From Leptospira ainazelensis (GTDB taxonomy: Bacteria > Spirochaetota > Leptospiria > Leptospirales > Leptospiraceae): a stretch of 64,000 bases of DNA. The stretch lies in the NCBI RefSeq assembly GCF_016918785.1, contig NZ_JAFFPT010000072.1:276917-340916 (forward strand). The letters are read 5' to 3'. Below the pieces are notes generated by a model. That model had not been told where the DNA came from. It did no database searches and saw only the letters and a list, made by a program, of their open reading frames with translations. This document shows, piece by piece, positions 26,302 through 38,600 of this stretch. The position numbers and the translations under genes are program-made. How positions within the stretch are numbered: position 1 is the first letter of the stretch; every line of letters starts with the position of its first letter.

Positions 26302-26660
26302 GAATTCTTATCTCCGCGAAAGAGATCCGTCACGAACAAAACCGGTTTCCAGATAAGAATGTAGAACAACAGAAGTCCTCCCTTTACAAACATGCTCAAG
26401 AAGTTTAGAATGAATTCCAAACCCCAGCTCGTAAAAGAATAGGCAGTTTCGGGTAAAAAAAGAGTAAATCCAAACAGAAGAATTCCGATTCCCAGAAGAA
26501 TGAATTGTAAGACCGCGTTTCCGAGGAGAAAGGATACAAGACTCGCAAGAGTGAAAATTAATGCGATGCGAAGTCCGCGTTTTTTGATTTCGAAGTTCAT
26601 AAAAAGACTGTGCATTTCCGAGTTTTTTGATCCTTGCACGAAATTGAGTTTCTTTGCCAT
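26298..26660 (-). CDS. Small integral membrane protein
   Basis: About 120 residues with three hydrophobic segments (ALIFTLASLVSFLLG, LQFILLGIGILLFGFTLFLP, FVKGGLLLFYILIWKPVLFV). I start at the ATG at 26658-26660; the frame runs on to 27095, but that part overlaps the bpt gene on the other strand and is a shadow. The later ATGs at 26615 and 26600 are also possible. Function unknown. Its stop overlaps the RNase HI start by four bases, so the two are co-translated; the 81 bp upstream are shared with the divergent bpt gene. Confidence 0.65.
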
Positions 26661-26676
26661 GTTGAAAACAACCGCG

Positions 26677-26713
<37 letters not shown>

Positions 26714-26741
26714 TCGTCCTTTGTGACATTCTTTTCCAAAG

Positions 26742-27512
<771 letters not shown>

Positions 27513-27563
27513 AGTTCCTACTCTAAATCATACTTGTCAGTTCCGTTTCTTCCCGTAAAACGG

Positions 27564-28310
27564 ATGAATATGGCAAAAAAAATCATCGTCGTCGGTGCAT
27601 CGAGCGGAATCGGAAAAGAACTTTCACTCCTTCTTTTGGAACAAGGACATACGGTGACCCTGGTCGCCCGTCGGGATAAGGAATTAAAATCCATCGCGGC
27701 TCCTTTTAACACTTCCAAGGAAACAAAAGCATTTATTATCAAACAGGATGTTACCAATTTCGATCAAGTGGATTCTGCGTTTCAAAAAGCTGTAAAATCC
27801 ATGAAGGGTCTCGACGAGATCTATTACGCATCCGGAATCATGTATGATATCAAACCGGATGAATTCGATACTACAAAAGATATCGAGATGTTGAATACAA
27901 ATCTTCTCGGTTGTGTGGCTTGGTTGAATCCGGCCGCGTTCTACTTTCAAAATCAGAAAAGCGGAAAGATCATCGGAATCTCTTCGATCGCTGGAGACCG
28001 CGGAAGAAGAGGGAACCCCGTTTACAATACTTCGAAGGCCGGGATGAATACGTATCTCGAAGCTCTTCGCAATCGTCTCGGAGTTTTGGGAATCCAAGTG
28101 CTCACGGTAAAACCGGGTTTTATCGATACGGCGATGACACAAGGAATGAAAGGACTTTTCTGGCTGATCACCGCAAAAGAAGCGGCTTCCATCATTCTCA
28201 AAGCGGCGGACTCCGGCAAGGAATGTATCTATGTTCCGGCTCGTTGGGGACTTGTGGGGCTGATCATTCGAATGATTCCTTCTTTTATCTTCAAACGTCT
28301 TTCTATCTAA
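27564..28310 (+). CDS. Short-chain dehydrogenase, DprE2-like
   Basis: A 248-residue SDR. The nucleotide-binding motif VGASSGIG is at residues 10-17 and the catalytic YxxxK in [12 protein letters not shown] near 151, with an upstream SSIAG Ser. The start is the ATG at 27564 (the ATG at 27570 is also possible). Similarity to mycobacterial DprE2, as I remember that sequence, runs through the conserved SSxAGxRxRRxNxVYxxxKAG block and the distinctive C-terminus [14 protein letters not shown]. DprE2 reduces the 2'-keto intermediate in making decaprenylphosphoryl-arabinose. The next gene is a DprE1-like oxidase, the normal partner, which strengthens the call. Confidence 0.82.
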   Translation: MNMAKKIIVVGASSGIGKELSLLLLEQGHTVTLVARRDKELKSIAAPFNTSKETKAFIIKQDVTNFDQVDSAFQKAVKSMKGLDEIYYASGIMYDIKPDEFDTTKDIEMLNTNLLGCVAWLNPAAFYFQNQKSGKIIGISSIAGDRGRRGNPVYNTSKAGMNTYLEALRNRLGVLGIQVLTVKPGFIDTAMTQGMKGLFWLITAKEAASIILKAADSGKECIYVPARWGLVGLIIRMIPSFIFKRLSI

Positions 28311-28341
28311 AACCTGAATCGATTGAAAGGGTAAAAACACT

Positions 28342-29847
28342 ATGGCAACCGCATCCAAAGCTTCTCCTAAGAAGAAGTCGGCTTCTTCTAAAACCGCAAA
28401 TGTAAAACCGGCGAAGACAAAAAAGTCTTTTGTTGAAATTCATCTTCCTGAAGCGACAAAGGTGGAAGCCTGGGGAATGAATCATCATTCGATTTCGCCG
28501 GTTGTTTTTCCGGAAAAGGAAGAGGACTTTAAAAATCTATTCGCCTATGCGGATCAGAAAAAACTCAAGCTGACGTTTCGAGGCGGCGGATGCAGTTACG
28601 GAGACGCGGCGACCAACACAAAAGGTGTTGTGATTGATATCTCGAAATACAATCGGATCTTAGAATTCAACGCAAAGACCGGAATTCTTAAAGCCGAATC
28701 CGGGGTTACGATCAAACAACTCTGGGAATTCGGAATCGAAAAAGGATACTGGCCTCCCGTCGTAAGCGGGACCATGTTTCCGACGTTAGGCGGGGCTCTT
28801 TCGATGAATATTCACGGGAAAAACAATTTTGCCGTGGGTCCGATCGGAGATCACGTTCAAGAATTCACTTTTATGACCCCGGACGGAAAGGTCCTCACCT
28901 GTTCCAGAAAAAAAAATCAGGATCTATTTTTCGGAGCGATTTCCGGCTTTGGAATGCTCGGCGCCTTTTTGACCGTAACGATCCAGTTAAAACATATCTA
29001 CGCTGGAAAGATGAAAGTATGGCCCGTGGTCAGTAAAAATCTTCAGGACATGTACGACTATTTCGAAAGGGAATATAAGAATTCGGATTATCTCGTAGGT
29101 TGGGTGGACGCCTTTGCTTCCGGAAGTTCTCTTGGAAGAGGGCAGATTCACAAAGCGGTTCATTTGAAAAAGGGAGAAGACCCCGAGTTTCCCGAGAATT
29201 GTAAATTAGAAAACCAGAATCTACCAACTACGTTTTTGGGAATCATTCCTAAGTCTTGGATGTGGATCTTTATGCTTCCGTTTTCCAATAATTTGGGAAT
29301 GCGCCTAGTGAATTTTGCAAAGTTCATTTCGGGTTATCTTACGAACAACAAACCTTATATGCAAGGTCACGCGGAATACGCCTTTCTTTTGGATTACGTT
29401 CCGAATTGGAAGTTTATGTACAAACCGGGATCGATGATTCAGTATCAGAGTTTTATACCGAAAGAGAACGCGGTCGACGCGTTTTCCGAAATTTTAAGAA
29501 TCTGTCAAAAACGAGGAATTATCACCTGGCTCGCGGTGTTTAAAAAACACAGACCCGATCCTTTTTTACTCACACACGCGTTGGACGGATATTCGATGGC
29601 GATGGATTTTCCTGTTACCTCCGGAAACAAAAAGAAACTCTGGGAACTCGCGGGTGAGTTAGACGAAACCGTATTGAAATTCGGCGGTAAGTTTTACTTT
29701 GCAAAAGACAGCACTCTTCGACCCGAAATCGTTCAAAGAGCCTTCCCGAAAAAGAATTTGGAAACTTTTCATTCTTTAAAAAAGAAATACGATCCAAAAG
29801 GAATTCTCGAAACAGATCTCTACAGAAGAATTATGGGAATCTGGTGA
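28342..29847 (+). CDS. FAD-linked oxidoreductase, DprE1-like
   Basis: A 501-residue VAO/PCMH-type flavoprotein. After a Lys/Ser-rich leader come the FAD motifs [14 protein letters not shown] and [21 protein letters not shown], then the substrate domain with [34 protein letters not shown] and [12 protein letters not shown]. Compared with Mycobacterium tuberculosis DprE1 recalled from memory, K455 matches active-site Lys418 and A420 stands where Cys387, the target of covalent benzothiazinones, would be. DprE1 oxidises decaprenylphosphoryl-ribose. The leader may be a loosely folded extension. AAGGG precedes the ATG. It lies 31 bp after the DprE2-like gene. Confidence 0.85.
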   Translation: MATASKASPKKKSASSKTANVKPAKTKKSFVEIHLPEATKVEAWGMNHHSISPVVFPEKEEDFKNLFAYADQKKLKLTFRGGGCSYGDAATNTKGVVIDISKYNRILEFNAKTGILKAESGVTIKQLWEFGIEKGYWPPVVSGTMFPTLGGALSMNIHGKNNFAVGPIGDHVQEFTFMTPDGKVLTCSRKKNQDLFFGAISGFGMLGAFLTVTIQLKHIYAGKMKVWPVVSKNLQDMYDYFEREYKNSDYLVGWVDAFASGSSLGRGQIHKAVHLKKGEDPEFPENCKLENQNLPTTFLGIIPKSWMWIFMLPFSNNLGMRLVNFAKFISGYLTNNKPYMQGHAEYAFLLDYVPNWKFMYKPGSMIQYQSFIPKENAVDAFSEILRICQKRGIITWLAVFKKHRPDPFLLTHALDGYSMAMDFPVTSGNKKKLWELAGELDETVLKFGGKFYFAKDSTLRPEIVQRAFPKKNLETFHSLKKKYDPKGILETDLYRRIMGIW

Positions 29848-29851
29848 TCGA

Positions 29852-31333
29852 ATGAGTCGTGTGAAGGGCTATATCGAGGAATTAAAACGAAATTCGGATC
29901 TCAGAGTATTTCTTATTATCTTTGCGTTAGGCGCCTTCTTTCGTCTTTTTCGTTTGGATTTGCAGAGTCCCTGGGAGGACGAACTTTTCTCGATTCGAGC
30001 TTCGTCTGAATCTTCACTGGTTGCACTCTGGGATTGGATGAAAAACGATCCACACCCGCCTCTTTATCAGACACTTTTGTTTTTTTGGTTTCAGACGTTT
30101 TCTCCTACTGTATTTTTTGGAAGATTGCTCAGCGCGATCGCGGGTCTTTTGGTCCCGCTTGCGTTTTACGCCTTTTCGCCAAAGGGTTTGAGCGGAAGAA
30201 TTAAGATTTCAGTATCCGCGTTACTCGCTCTTTCAACCGGGCTTATCTATTATTCGCAGGAACTCAGATCGTATAGTCTTCTAGTTTTGTTTTGTACGAT
30301 ACAACTCGCATTCGTACTTCGATCCGTGTATGAAACTGAAAAAGAAAGTCGGACCCAAGTTTATCTCTGGATCCTGATCGTTTCTCTGCTCGCTTCGTAT
30401 ACTCATTTTTTCGGATTTATCTGGTCGGCTTCCGTTTTTCTCGGAATTTTTATTTCTCGTTGGATCTTTACAAAAAAATTTCCGAAAACGGAATTTTTAT
30501 CCGGAATTCTTTTTGCCGTTCTATTTCTTCCGGCTTTGTATCTTCTTTTTAATTCGGATAAGATCGGGATTGCCTCTTGGATTCCGGAGGCGGGATTGAC
30601 CGCGTTTGTGGTCTTCTTCGATTTGATCTTTCATTCCGGAATTTTTAAAAAGTTTATACCGGGAATTGTCGCTTCCTTGGCATTGTTCGTAGGTTTTGCC
30701 TCGCTTTACTTTCGTAAAAAAGAAGGCGGGATCGATTCCGCGAGTTTGGAAGAAGAACATAAGAAATCCGTAATTCTTCTTTTGATTACCTTTTTGGTTT
30801 TTTCGGCGGTTCTTGGGATTCTTTCCTCGATTCAACCGTTGATTACTGCGAGAAATCTTTTGGTCACGGCTCCGGCGTTGTATTTTTTAATCGCGAGCGG
30901 ATTTTCCCTTTTTCCCATCTACAAAGGAAAACGACTGGAGACGATTCTTATTATCATTTCTCTTGTTTCTCTTTATTACTTCACCCGGCATTTTTACAAA
31001 CCTTACAAAGAGCAGTGGAGAGAGAGTTCTCAGTATATTCTATCGGCGATCCAGGATCATCCGGAGGAATATACGCTTCTCTGTTCATCTCATTCCTACA
31101 ATATGGAATACTTTTTGAAAACGGGCGGTATTACAGGGATGACACCTAAAATATACAGCAAGGAAGAGGCCGAACTTTTTATAAAGGATTCAAAAAGGAA
31201 GAATCTTGTGATCTTGGAAACTTCCTGGAAATATCTGGACTTGCAAGAGATCGACTCGCTTTTTTCAAAGAAAATATTCGATCGAAAAGATCAGTTGTTT
31301 TACGGAATGAGAGTGATCATCCTCCGTAAGTAG
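29852..31333 (+). CDS. GT39-like membrane glycosyltransferase
   Basis: A 493-residue polytopic protein with the GT-C layout: a first loop after TM1 containing [14 protein letters not shown] (acidic Asp/Glu pair), then [17 protein letters not shown], the typical HPPL motif of ArnT/PMT-like enzymes. About ten more hydrophobic helices and a C-terminal soluble part of about 110 residues follow. Such enzymes transfer a sugar from a polyprenyl-phosphate donor on the outer face of the inner membrane. Directly after the DprE1-like gene (4-bp gap), so it may use the donor made there; the acceptor is unknown. Confidence 0.82.
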   Translation: MSRVKGYIEELKRNSDLRVFLIIFALGAFFRLFRLDLQSPWEDELFSIRASSESSLVALWDWMKNDPHPPLYQTLLFFWFQTFSPTVFFGRLLSAIAGLLVPLAFYAFSPKGLSGRIKISVSALLALSTGLIYYSQELRSYSLLVLFCTIQLAFVLRSVYETEKESRTQVYLWILIVSLLASYTHFFGFIWSASVFLGIFISRWIFTKKFPKTEFLSGILFAVLFLPALYLLFNSDKIGIASWIPEAGLTAFVVFFDLIFHSGIFKKFIPGIVASLALFVGFASLYFRKKEGGIDSASLEEEHKKSVILLLITFLVFSAVLGILSSIQPLITARNLLVTAPALYFLIASGFSLFPIYKGKRLETILIIISLVSLYYFTRHFYKPYKEQWRESSQYILSAIQDHPEEYTLLCSSHSYNMEYFLKTGGITGMTPKIYSKEEAELFIKDSKRKNLVILETSWKYLDLQEIDSLFSKKIFDRKDQLFYGMRVIILRK

Positions 31334-31353
31334 AAAATCCGGAATTTTAAACT

Positions 31354-32487
31354 ATGAAGAAAAAAAACATCACCTATGTAATCCCTTGTTTAAACGAAGA
31401 GAAAACGCTTCCTCTTGTTTTGGAAAAGCTCGTAAAACTTAAAAAAGATCTAAAACAGTACAATGTTGAAATTCTTGTCTCCGACAACGGTAGCGAGGAT
31501 AAGTCGATTGTGATCGCAAAAAAGTTCGGAGCTAGGGTCGTAAACTGCAAAGAACGAGGATACGGAGCCGCGTTAAACTTCGGAATCACAAACGCCGTCG
31601 GTGAGATCATACTTTTCGCGGACGCGGATAATACTTATGACTTTTTGGAATCACCGGCTCTTCTCGCAGAAATGGAAAAGGGGGCCGAATTTGTGATCGG
31701 ATCCCGTTTGAGCGGGAAAATCCATAAAGGGGCGATGCCTTTTTTACACCGTTATCTTGGAACGCCGGTCATCAATTGGATTATCAATCTCTTATATTCG
31801 AAAAAAGGAAATCGTGTTCAAGACGCTAATTCCGGGTTCCGTTGTTTTCTAAAAAAGAAATACCTCGAATGGGAGATCGAAAGTACTGGAATGGAGTTCG
31901 CTTCCGAAATGCTCGTAAAGGCATTGAGGAGCGGTGTGAAACTTTCGCACGTTCCGATCAGTTTGTATCCGGACGTTGCGGGAAGAATTCCGCACCTGAG
32001 AACTTGGAGAGACGGGATGAGACACCTTTTGCAGATTCTCATCCATTCCCAGCAATTATTTTACTATTCCGGTTTTGGGCTTTTTTTTATCGGTTGGACG
32101 ATAACGATCGTGGGTTATACAACCGGAATCATAACGATAGGACCGTTTCATATTTTTGGAATTCATTCCCTTACCGTTTCGCTTTTGGTGGCTACTCTTG
32201 GACAAACGGTCTGGGCCATCGGCCTATTTTTAGGAGCGAGAAAAAATTCGGAGCTGAGTCTATATTCGAAGTTGAATCATCTTTCGGAAGACCTTTTGTT
32301 TTGGTATTCGGCGCGGATGATTCTGTTTGTCGGCCTATTATTCGGCTTTATCCTTTTTCGTTGGTGGAAAAATTCCTTTCAGGTCTTGGATCTCGAAAAA
32401 GAAATTTTGATGATCAGCTTTTTGAGCGTTCAGATCCTCAACTTGATCGGGCAAACGATCACCGCACATTTACTAAAAAGAACATAA
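31354..32487 (+). CDS. GT2 glycosyltransferase with C-terminal membrane helices (polyprenyl-phosphate sugar synthase type)
   Basis: A 377-residue protein. Residues 1-230 are a GT-A fold of family 2: [33 protein letters not shown], the DxD-like motif [11 protein letters not shown] and [14 protein letters not shown]. Four or so hydrophobic helices follow ([18 protein letters not shown] onward). The layout resembles DPM1/GtrB-like enzymes that load a sugar onto polyprenyl phosphate. It ends the four-gene plus-strand group with dprE2-like, dprE1-like and the GT39-like gene; a MITE-like copy begins about 20 bp past its stop. Confidence 0.85.
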   Translation: MKKKNITYVIPCLNEEKTLPLVLEKLVKLKKDLKQYNVEILVSDNGSEDKSIVIAKKFGARVVNCKERGYGAALNFGITNAVGEIILFADADNTYDFLESPALLAEMEKGAEFVIGSRLSGKIHKGAMPFLHRYLGTPVINWIINLLYSKKGNRVQDANSGFRCFLKKKYLEWEIESTGMEFASEMLVKALRSGVKLSHVPISLYPDVAGRIPHLRTWRDGMRHLLQILIHSQQLFYYSGFGLFFIGWTITIVGYTTGIITIGPFHIFGIHSLTVSLLVATLGQTVWAIGLFLGARKNSELSLYSKLNHLSEDLLFWYSARMILFVGLLFGFILFRWWKNSFQVLDLEKEILMISFLSVQILNLIGQTITAHLLKRT

Positions 32488-32506
32488 AGAGCGACCCGTA
32501 TGAGCC

Positions 32507-32752
32507 ATATTTCCATACCCACAAGTTGGAAAACTATGTGGACCTCAATGGGAATGTTTGCAGGAGTTCCTACATTCGAGACTTTTTTCTTGCAAAATTA
32601 TGATTTTCTGATATAGCAAAGTTTCCGGAGTCTTTCCCGCCCCCCGCGCCCCCCTCCACCCGAAATTTGGGCGGGGCGCGCGATTTTTCACAGAGGATTG
32701 TCGTAGTTCCGACAAACTCTTTGAAAGATTCAGTTCACTTGTGGGTGTTTGG
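32507..32752 (-). mobile_element. MITE-like element, copy C (orientation 2), and flanking non-coding interval
   Basis: The element is a diverged copy of the family: left end ATATTTCCATACCCACAAG, then GCAGGAGTTCCTACA, TTTCTGATATAGC, CCCCTCCACCCGAAATTTGG, TGTCGTAGTTCCGACA and the right end ACTTGTGGGTGTTTGG. Both termini have decayed from the ATAACC consensus, so it is older than copies A and B. The remaining interval to 33044 is non-coding; AT-rich sequence there shows nothing I recognise. Confidence 0.65.
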
Positions 32753-33044
32753 GAGCGAGATAGCACGAAAACGTGCAGCGCGGTTGTTTTTGGCCCTTAA
32801 CGTAGTCAAGAAATGTCGCGACGAGTTTCTCTTTCGATGGCACAACAAAGGTTTAAATCTTCGCAACGTCCAGTGATCGTTTTATCTAAGAGTCAAATTT
32901 CAAACTCGCGCTTATCAAATAATGGAACTGAAAAAATTTTAAAAAAAAGAATCCATTCTTCTCCGAAAGTAAACGCGAGTAAAAGTTCCTTTGAAGAATC
33001 TTGAAAGAACGTGAGCCGAATTCGAAAAAGAAGAGTAAAAATTC

Positions 33045-34667
33045 TTATCGTAGCGAATAAGTTTTTAAGGTAAAATCCAAAACTTTCTTTTGATCTTTTA
33101 AACTGTAAAATCGATTTGGATCCGGAAAACGAACAGCGATCTTTTCCCGGTATTGTTTTTCCGGAAGATTCGGATCCTTGGGAGGTTCGAGGCCGTATTC
33201 TAAAATTGAGTAGGATTCTATATTCTGTTTTTTTAAAATTTCTTCGAGATCAAAAGCGTCTTTCGAGTTTGTGACGGAAAGATGGATCGCTGTGAGATAA
33301 GAATAGCCGATTAAATAATTGGTGAACTGTCCTTTGTGGACTATGATCTTTCTCTTTTGAAATTCGGTTTGGATTTCATTGTAGGGTGTGACGGCGCCGA
33401 AAAGAATCTTAAATCCTTCTCTCGTGAACTTGTAATTGTAATACAAACTTACAAACGCCAAAAGGACGAGAATAATTCCCGCTTTTGGAAATTCTACGCT
33501 TCTCTGATATAAAAAGATAAGAATTCCCGCCGACAGAAAGATAAAACCCGATTCTAAATACCGCAAACCGAAATGATGAACGCCTGCGGTATAAGGACTT
33601 AAAAACGAGATGGAAAAGATTGTTCCGAGTCCAACGATTCCAAACAAGGATTCTCCGGTTATTTTTTTCTTCCGAACAAGATTGGATAAAATTCCTAAAA
33701 TTAATACCGCATACGGCGCCGCTTTTAAAAGTCCGGTTTTTGTTTCGTCTCCGAAAAGATAACCCCGAAAAATGCCGACCTGTTTGGAAAGGGAAAATTG
33801 GCTGACTGCGTCTCCGGAACTCACGAGAAATCGAATTCCCATCGGATGGCCCGAATAGACAAAATTTAAAAATCCGATCGTTACAAAGGCAATACCTGCT
33901 CCGATCGCGGCAAAGAATAGATATTCTTTGATTTTTTTTCTGGTTTCATTCTGAAAAAAAGAAAGAAGTCCGAAAAGAAAGATCGGAAATGCGGATTCAG
34001 TTCTGAGAAAAAAAGCGGTGACTGCGAGAAGGCCGGTAACACATGAGAATATTCTAAAATTAGAATGTTCCGAATGTGTTTCCTCGACTATAGTATCTCT
34101 AAAAAGCGATCTTATCGCAAAAAATCCGAAGGAAAGAAGGAGAAGATTGTTTAAAGGAACCTCTGAAAATTCTTCCGAAGATAGGACCGGAAAACTGAGA
34201 GCAAACGGAATTAAGGTTCCGATTAAAATTACCCAAGACGGTTTTATATAAAGGGAAAGAATAAGATCGAAAACGATCATACAAACAAACAGACAAAGAA
34301 GTGGTAAAAAAGTGATGATCTTAGGACCGAAAATATAAGCGGGAAGGCCGTTTACCAAGGCAAAAAGCGGAGGATATTGAAATAAACAATGTCCTTTCGA
34401 GTTCACTTTGAGAAATGCCCACGGATAATCGAAAGGGAAAAAACGAAACTCGGGATCGAGGTTTTTTCCGGGATAGGCGCATTCTGATTTTGAAATCGCC
34501 TCCAATCCGTTTTGGGCAAATGCTATCGTCTGATAGTATTTGATTTCGGAATCGCTCGAAACAAATGGAATCACACGATCCAGTTTAGAACGATTGAATA
34601 TTAGAAATCCAAAAATAAGAAAATAGATCGAATATCGAAAGTAGCGTTGGGTCAGTCGGTTTAACAT
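33045..34667 (-). CDS. Polytopic membrane protein, probable GT-C-type glycosyltransferase
   Basis: A 540-residue membrane protein with about eleven hydrophobic helices and a soluble C-terminal domain of about 110 residues. After TM1 a large loop contains [18 protein letters not shown] and [18 protein letters not shown], where an acidic residue pair and a YPPLF motif resemble the first periplasmic loop of GT-C enzymes. No specific family is recognised. It is the last gene of a minus-strand run with the O-antigen-ligase-like and AftB-like genes (8-bp gap to the former), pointing to surface glycan assembly. Confidence 0.7.
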   Translation of the reverse strand: MLNRLTQRYFRYSIYFLIFGFLIFNRSKLDRVIPFVSSDSEIKYYQTIAFAQNGLEAISKSECAYPGKNLDPEFRFFPFDYPWAFLKVNSKGHCLFQYPPLFALVNGLPAYIFGPKIITFLPLLCLFVCMIVFDLILSLYIKPSWVILIGTLIPFALSFPVLSSEEFSEVPLNNLLLLSFGFFAIRSLFRDTIVEETHSEHSNFRIFSCVTGLLAVTAFFLRTESAFPIFLFGLLSFFQNETRKKIKEYLFFAAIGAGIAFVTIGFLNFVYSGHPMGIRFLVSSGDAVSQFSLSKQVGIFRGYLFGDETKTGLLKAAPYAVLILGILSNLVRKKKITGESLFGIVGLGTIFSISFLSPYTAGVHHFGLRYLESGFIFLSAGILIFLYQRSVEFPKAGIILVLLAFVSLYYNYKFTREGFKILFGAVTPYNEIQTEFQKRKIIVHKGQFTNYLIGYSYLTAIHLSVTNSKDAFDLEEILKKQNIESYSILEYGLEPPKDPNLPEKQYREKIAVRFPDPNRFYSLKDQKKVLDFTLKTYSLR

Positions 34668-34675
34668 TTTGGGGT

Positions 34676-36670
34676 TTATTCCGTAAAAATGATGTGGAAC
34701 GGATCCGTCTTTTTTGCTTCTTCGATTTCCTTTCGTATATCCAAAAGCGGATCGTTTTTTCTAAGAAGGTCCGCCTTTTCTTTTCTGCAAACGGAAGAAT
34801 ACGGATTTCGACGGATACATCTTGAAAGTAGCGACAAGGAGAGAGGTTCGTATTCCTTTTTTTTTCTCAGAATAAAGGACGCCAAAACAAGGCTTTCCTC
34901 GGAACGAATCCATTTTTCGTTTTTGGCGATTTCTTCCATCGGATAGGAAACTTTTTTTCGATTTCCTAAGACGTTTTTCTCTTTGTATATTAGGAAATTA
35001 TCAAGTTCGATCTCGTTCTGAACGGATGCGAGGATCAGGTTTCTCAGTCTTTGTTCCCAAATCAACTGAAAACAAACCAAACCAATCGCGAGCAAAGCCC
35101 CGTAGAAAGAGAGCTGAAAAAAACGTTTTTCAGTTTGAATCGTTCCGTTTTTAAGACCGTCCCTGATCCGTAACAAGGAAACGCAGAGAGCGCCGGGTAT
35201 TAGAAAGTGTTGTTCCCCAAGATTAAAATCGAAAAATTCGTGAAAGGCGACAAAGACAAGAATACAGGAGATAAACGTTCCTAAATTCTCAATCGCGCGA
35301 CTTTTGGAACTCAACATTTTCCAGGAAAGATAGGCAAGATGAAAAGACGTCCAAAGAAAAACGATCGATCCTATAATTCCGAAACTAGTGTAAGCCTCGA
35401 CGTAGAGATTATGAGCCTGTGGATAAGAACGAAACGAATGTAAAAAAAGATAAAAATCCGAGTAACCAACGGTTGTCGATTGAACGCCCGGAAGATGTGC
35501 AAGAAGAGAATCCGCATCCGGACCAAGTCCGAAAAAAGGCGCGTTTTGAAACACCGATTGAAAATGAAATGTCCAGAGAGAAAAACGAATCCAAAGAGTT
35601 TCCGGACTTAAATAGTGTGTGAGCGATTCTTTTGCGACAAAAAAATAGATTCCCAAACCGATGAGTAAAAAACCGAAAACGGTGGGCAAGACTACCTTCG
35701 TAAAAGACTTCCTTTTTCCCAAACGTAAAAGAATAAAACAAATCCCCGCAAAAAGAAAGGCCAGCATACTCGCTCTCGAATGGTTCAAAAAAGTAAGATA
35801 GATCGATAGGATCCCGCCGGGAACGAGAAGCCAAGAATAGGAAGGAAACTGGGAAGCGGCGTATAAGACGACGAGTCCGGTCAAAGCCGAAATCACCGCA
35901 ATCGCCGAAACGGGAAAACCCGCATAAGTCAATAGAAGAGGAGGTTCCAAAATCGAAAAAGGCCACATCGTATGAATCGCTGAAAAAAGATTTACGGTGT
36001 TTAAGAGAAGATCAAAGGAAAGAATCAAAAGAAGACCCTTTTTGATCGCTCGGCTTGGGTATGCGGAGATTAGAAAGAAAATTCCGATCCCCGAAAGGAG
36101 AAGAGAAAGTTGTAAGAATCCGGCCTGGGATTTGTAAGAGAAATACGCCGAAATCAAAACCAAGAGAAAAAAGGAAGAAAGAATCCAGTGAATCCTTTGA
36201 AAACGAATTCGTTTCGGAACTAGATACAAAAACGAGGCCAACACAAAGATCAAAACCGGAATCGATTTGATGCTGGAAAAAAGAGGCGGAGACGAAGCAA
36301 ACGCGATCGTGTGAATAAAAAGAAAGATCGGAGGAACGTTTTTTAAAAAAAGAAAAATGGAAAACGAAAACGCCGCGACATACAGAAGTTTCAGATTTAA
36401 TTTTTGGGGAAAGTAAACAACCGGCGCTCGATTGATCCCGTTGATCGTGGAAATTCCTATGAGAAAAAGACAGGCAAGAAAAAAGAAAGGATGAATTCGG
36501 TTTAATTTTTTCTTCCAGGCGATCGCAAAACAAACGCTCCAAACGAAGAGGGTGAACACCAAAGTGTCTCTCGAAAGAGCCGGATTGGAAGGATCAAAAA
36601 AAAACAAAAAGCCGAAGCAAAAACAAAGAAGGATGAGCGGTAAAATTTTTAAATTGAGAAACTGACTCAT
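34676..36670 (-). CDS. O-antigen ligase / polymerase family (Wzy_C) protein
   Basis: A 664-residue protein with at least twelve membrane helices. The Wzy_C signature is visible: a helix after [18 protein letters not shown], then the large periplasmic loop with [17 protein letters not shown] and [20 protein letters not shown], including the family's QxHNxYxE motif. A soluble C-terminal tail of about 100 residues ([18 protein letters not shown]) may be helical or TPR-like. Such proteins ligate O-antigen to lipid A core or polymerise repeat units. It sits between two other glycan membrane proteins on the same strand. Confidence 0.85.
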   Translation of the reverse strand: MSQFLNLKILPLILLCFCFGFLFFFDPSNPALSRDTLVFTLFVWSVCFAIAWKKKLNRIHPFFFLACLFLIGISTINGINRAPVVYFPQKLNLKLLYVAAFSFSIFLFLKNVPPIFLFIHTIAFASSPPLFSSIKSIPVLIFVLASFLYLVPKRIRFQRIHWILSSFFLLVLISAYFSYKSQAGFLQLSLLLSGIGIFFLISAYPSRAIKKGLLLILSFDLLLNTVNLFSAIHTMWPFSILEPPLLLTYAGFPVSAIAVISALTGLVVLYAASQFPSYSWLLVPGGILSIYLTFLNHSRASMLAFLFAGICFILLRLGKRKSFTKVVLPTVFGFLLIGLGIYFFVAKESLTHYLSPETLWIRFSLWTFHFQSVFQNAPFFGLGPDADSLLAHLPGVQSTTVGYSDFYLFLHSFRSYPQAHNLYVEAYTSFGIIGSIVFLWTSFHLAYLSWKMLSSKSRAIENLGTFISCILVFVAFHEFFDFNLGEQHFLIPGALCVSLLRIRDGLKNGTIQTEKRFFQLSFYGALLAIGLVCFQLIWEQRLRNLILASVQNEIELDNFLIYKEKNVLGNRKKVSYPMEEIAKNEKWIRSEESLVLASFILRKKKEYEPLSLSLLSRCIRRNPYSSVCRKEKADLLRKNDPLLDIRKEIEEAKKTDPFHIIFTE

Positions 36671-36778
36671 TTAAGTTCTTGTTTGGTCAATGAACGGAAG
36701 ATATATGCAGACTATCTTCGATCCCCGTTTTTAGCAATCAAGATTCTCCCGATTGAAAAAGACCGATTTTGTAAAAAA

Positions 36779-38485
36779 TCACAAATTCTTTCGATACCAA
36801 TCTTGTCTATTTTTATCTTTCGAATTTTGGAAGTAGTATTCCTCAAAAATCTGATACTTCTCTTTTCGAAGATTTGGGGATAGTAAACGGTAAGTCTTTT
36901 GATAGCGGTCGAGATAATTTTCAAAACGTAAAAAGGAGAAGGAAGGAATTTTTCCAAGTTCATTCATCGTCGACGGGGAATAGTTTAGAATTTTCCAAGT
37001 CACACCAAGATCTTCAACCTTTAACGAATCGAAGTCATTGGTATAAATCTCCGAATTGGTAAAAAGAAGAAGTTGTATGTTTCTTTTTTTTAAATATTCT
37101 AAAGAAACCGGTTTTTCGTGTCCGATTCTTCCTCGTTTTTTAGATTGTAGTCGAGCGATAAACGGATCGGTAAGTCCTGCTTCCGTTTCAATCGCCAAAA
37201 CCGGGTTGAGATAATAGATAAAGATACATTCCGACCCCGCAAAAGCGACTTTTACTTGGGAAGTTTCAAAGTGTTTTTTCCAGGGAGAAATCAGGTTTTT
37301 GACCCTTTCGGTAGTTTCCCTTTTGTAGATTTGGTTTTCATCCGCGACGTTGAACAAAATGGGAAGAGGTTCGCCTTTGTAAACGTCCCAGCGGAGAAGG
37401 ATGAAAATCGGAAGAAGATAAACGGCGCTGTTCCAAAATTTTCTTAGGAAAGAATTTTCAAACTTCTCGGAGAAAAGACCGGATTCCACCCAAACAAAGA
37501 CTAAGGGAAGAATCGGGAGATAAAATCGGGAGAACATAAAATCTCCGCCGATCCAAGTATAATACGCGGCATACAAAGAGGGGAATAAAAAGAGCAGAAT
37601 CCAACGGTAGTCGCGAATCGGATTTGTTTTACGAAATCGTTTTTGTAAAGTTCGGACAAAAAGAAAAAGGGAAATGCCGAATATTGGAACCAAGGCGTAA
37701 TACATTTTCAAAAATAGAAAAAAATAAACAAGTCCTTGCGCGAGATAAAAATCGCCTCCCGATTTGGCGTAAAACGTATTCGGCAACAGATTTCCGTAAT
37801 ATTCCAATTTCCATATATAAAACAGTGAAGGGCTCGCGAAAACGAAAAGAAGAAATGTGAAAGAACTCCGACACACCACGTTCTTCCAGGAAGAATTTCG
37901 ATTTTCCTGAAATATCGTTAAACAAACGTAAACCCCGGCTAATGTATGAAATAAAAGTCCGTCCGGACGGTTGAGACAACTCAAAGCCGATAGAAGAATT
38001 CCGGGAACCCAATCGTAAAACGTTACTCTTCTTGCAAAGATCAGATGATAGGAAGCCGTCAGGAACAAAAGACCGTGCAAAGAAGTTTCGAGACCTCCTG
38101 TGGCAAAAACGCGGTTGTGATAGAGGAGAATAAAACAGGAAAGGGCGAATGGAAACCGAAACAACGGGGAAGAATTTTTGAAATTCCATCTTAATAAATA
38201 GATACAAATACCAAAAAAGGAAAGAATTCCCAAGACATAGGTAACAACTATAGGATCGATCTTTTCAAAAAGGTGAGAGAAGGAGAGAAGAAGGGTCCAT
38301 AGAAAATTTGTATAACCTTCGACTTTCTCCCCTTCGTTAAAAACCAAACCTTTTCCTTCGGCGAGATTCTTCGCATAACGTAAGGAAATGAACGCGTCAT
38401 CCGAAATCCAACGCATTTGATAGGCGGAGTAGAGACCGAATAAAATCAGCAGAATGCTGAATGTGAAATACAAAATGCGTTTCAA
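36779..38485 (-). CDS. AftB-like GT-C glycosyltransferase
   Basis: A 568-residue membrane protein. The N-terminal signature after TM1, [20 protein letters not shown] followed by [18 protein letters not shown], with the Asp29-Asp30 pair, is the pattern seen in actinobacterial AftB-type arabinofuranosyltransferases and their relatives. About ten membrane helices and a soluble C-terminal region follow, including a [19 protein letters not shown] segment. AftB-type enzymes use polyprenyl-phosphate arabinofuranose, the donor whose synthesis needs DprE1/DprE2, and homologues of both lie 8 kb away. Specificity is inferred; other furanose or pentose donors remain possible. Confidence 0.75.
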   Translation of the reverse strand: MKRILYFTFSILLILFGLYSAYQMRWISDDAFISLRYAKNLAEGKGLVFNEGEKVEGYTNFLWTLLLSFSHLFEKIDPIVVTYVLGILSFFGICIYLLRWNFKNSSPLFRFPFALSCFILLYHNRVFATGGLETSLHGLLFLTASYHLIFARRVTFYDWVPGILLSALSCLNRPDGLLFHTLAGVYVCLTIFQENRNSSWKNVVCRSSFTFLLFVFASPSLFYIWKLEYYGNLLPNTFYAKSGGDFYLAQGLVYFFLFLKMYYALVPIFGISLFLFVRTLQKRFRKTNPIRDYRWILLFLFPSLYAAYYTWIGGDFMFSRFYLPILPLVFVWVESGLFSEKFENSFLRKFWNSAVYLLPIFILLRWDVYKGEPLPILFNVADENQIYKRETTERVKNLISPWKKHFETSQVKVAFAGSECIFIYYLNPVLAIETEAGLTDPFIARLQSKKRGRIGHEKPVSLEYLKKRNIQLLLFTNSEIYTNDFDSLKVEDLGVTWKILNYSPSTMNELGKIPSFSFLRFENYLDRYQKTYRLLSPNLRKEKYQIFEEYYFQNSKDKNRQDWYRKNL

Positions 38486-38600
38486 AGTTACATCCCTTTA
38501 CCGAATCGAGTTTTTGGAAACGGTCCTAATATACTCATGTTTTTTTATACGGGTCGGATTTTCCTTGTAGGAATGGGAGAGGCGAAAAACCTGTAACTGA

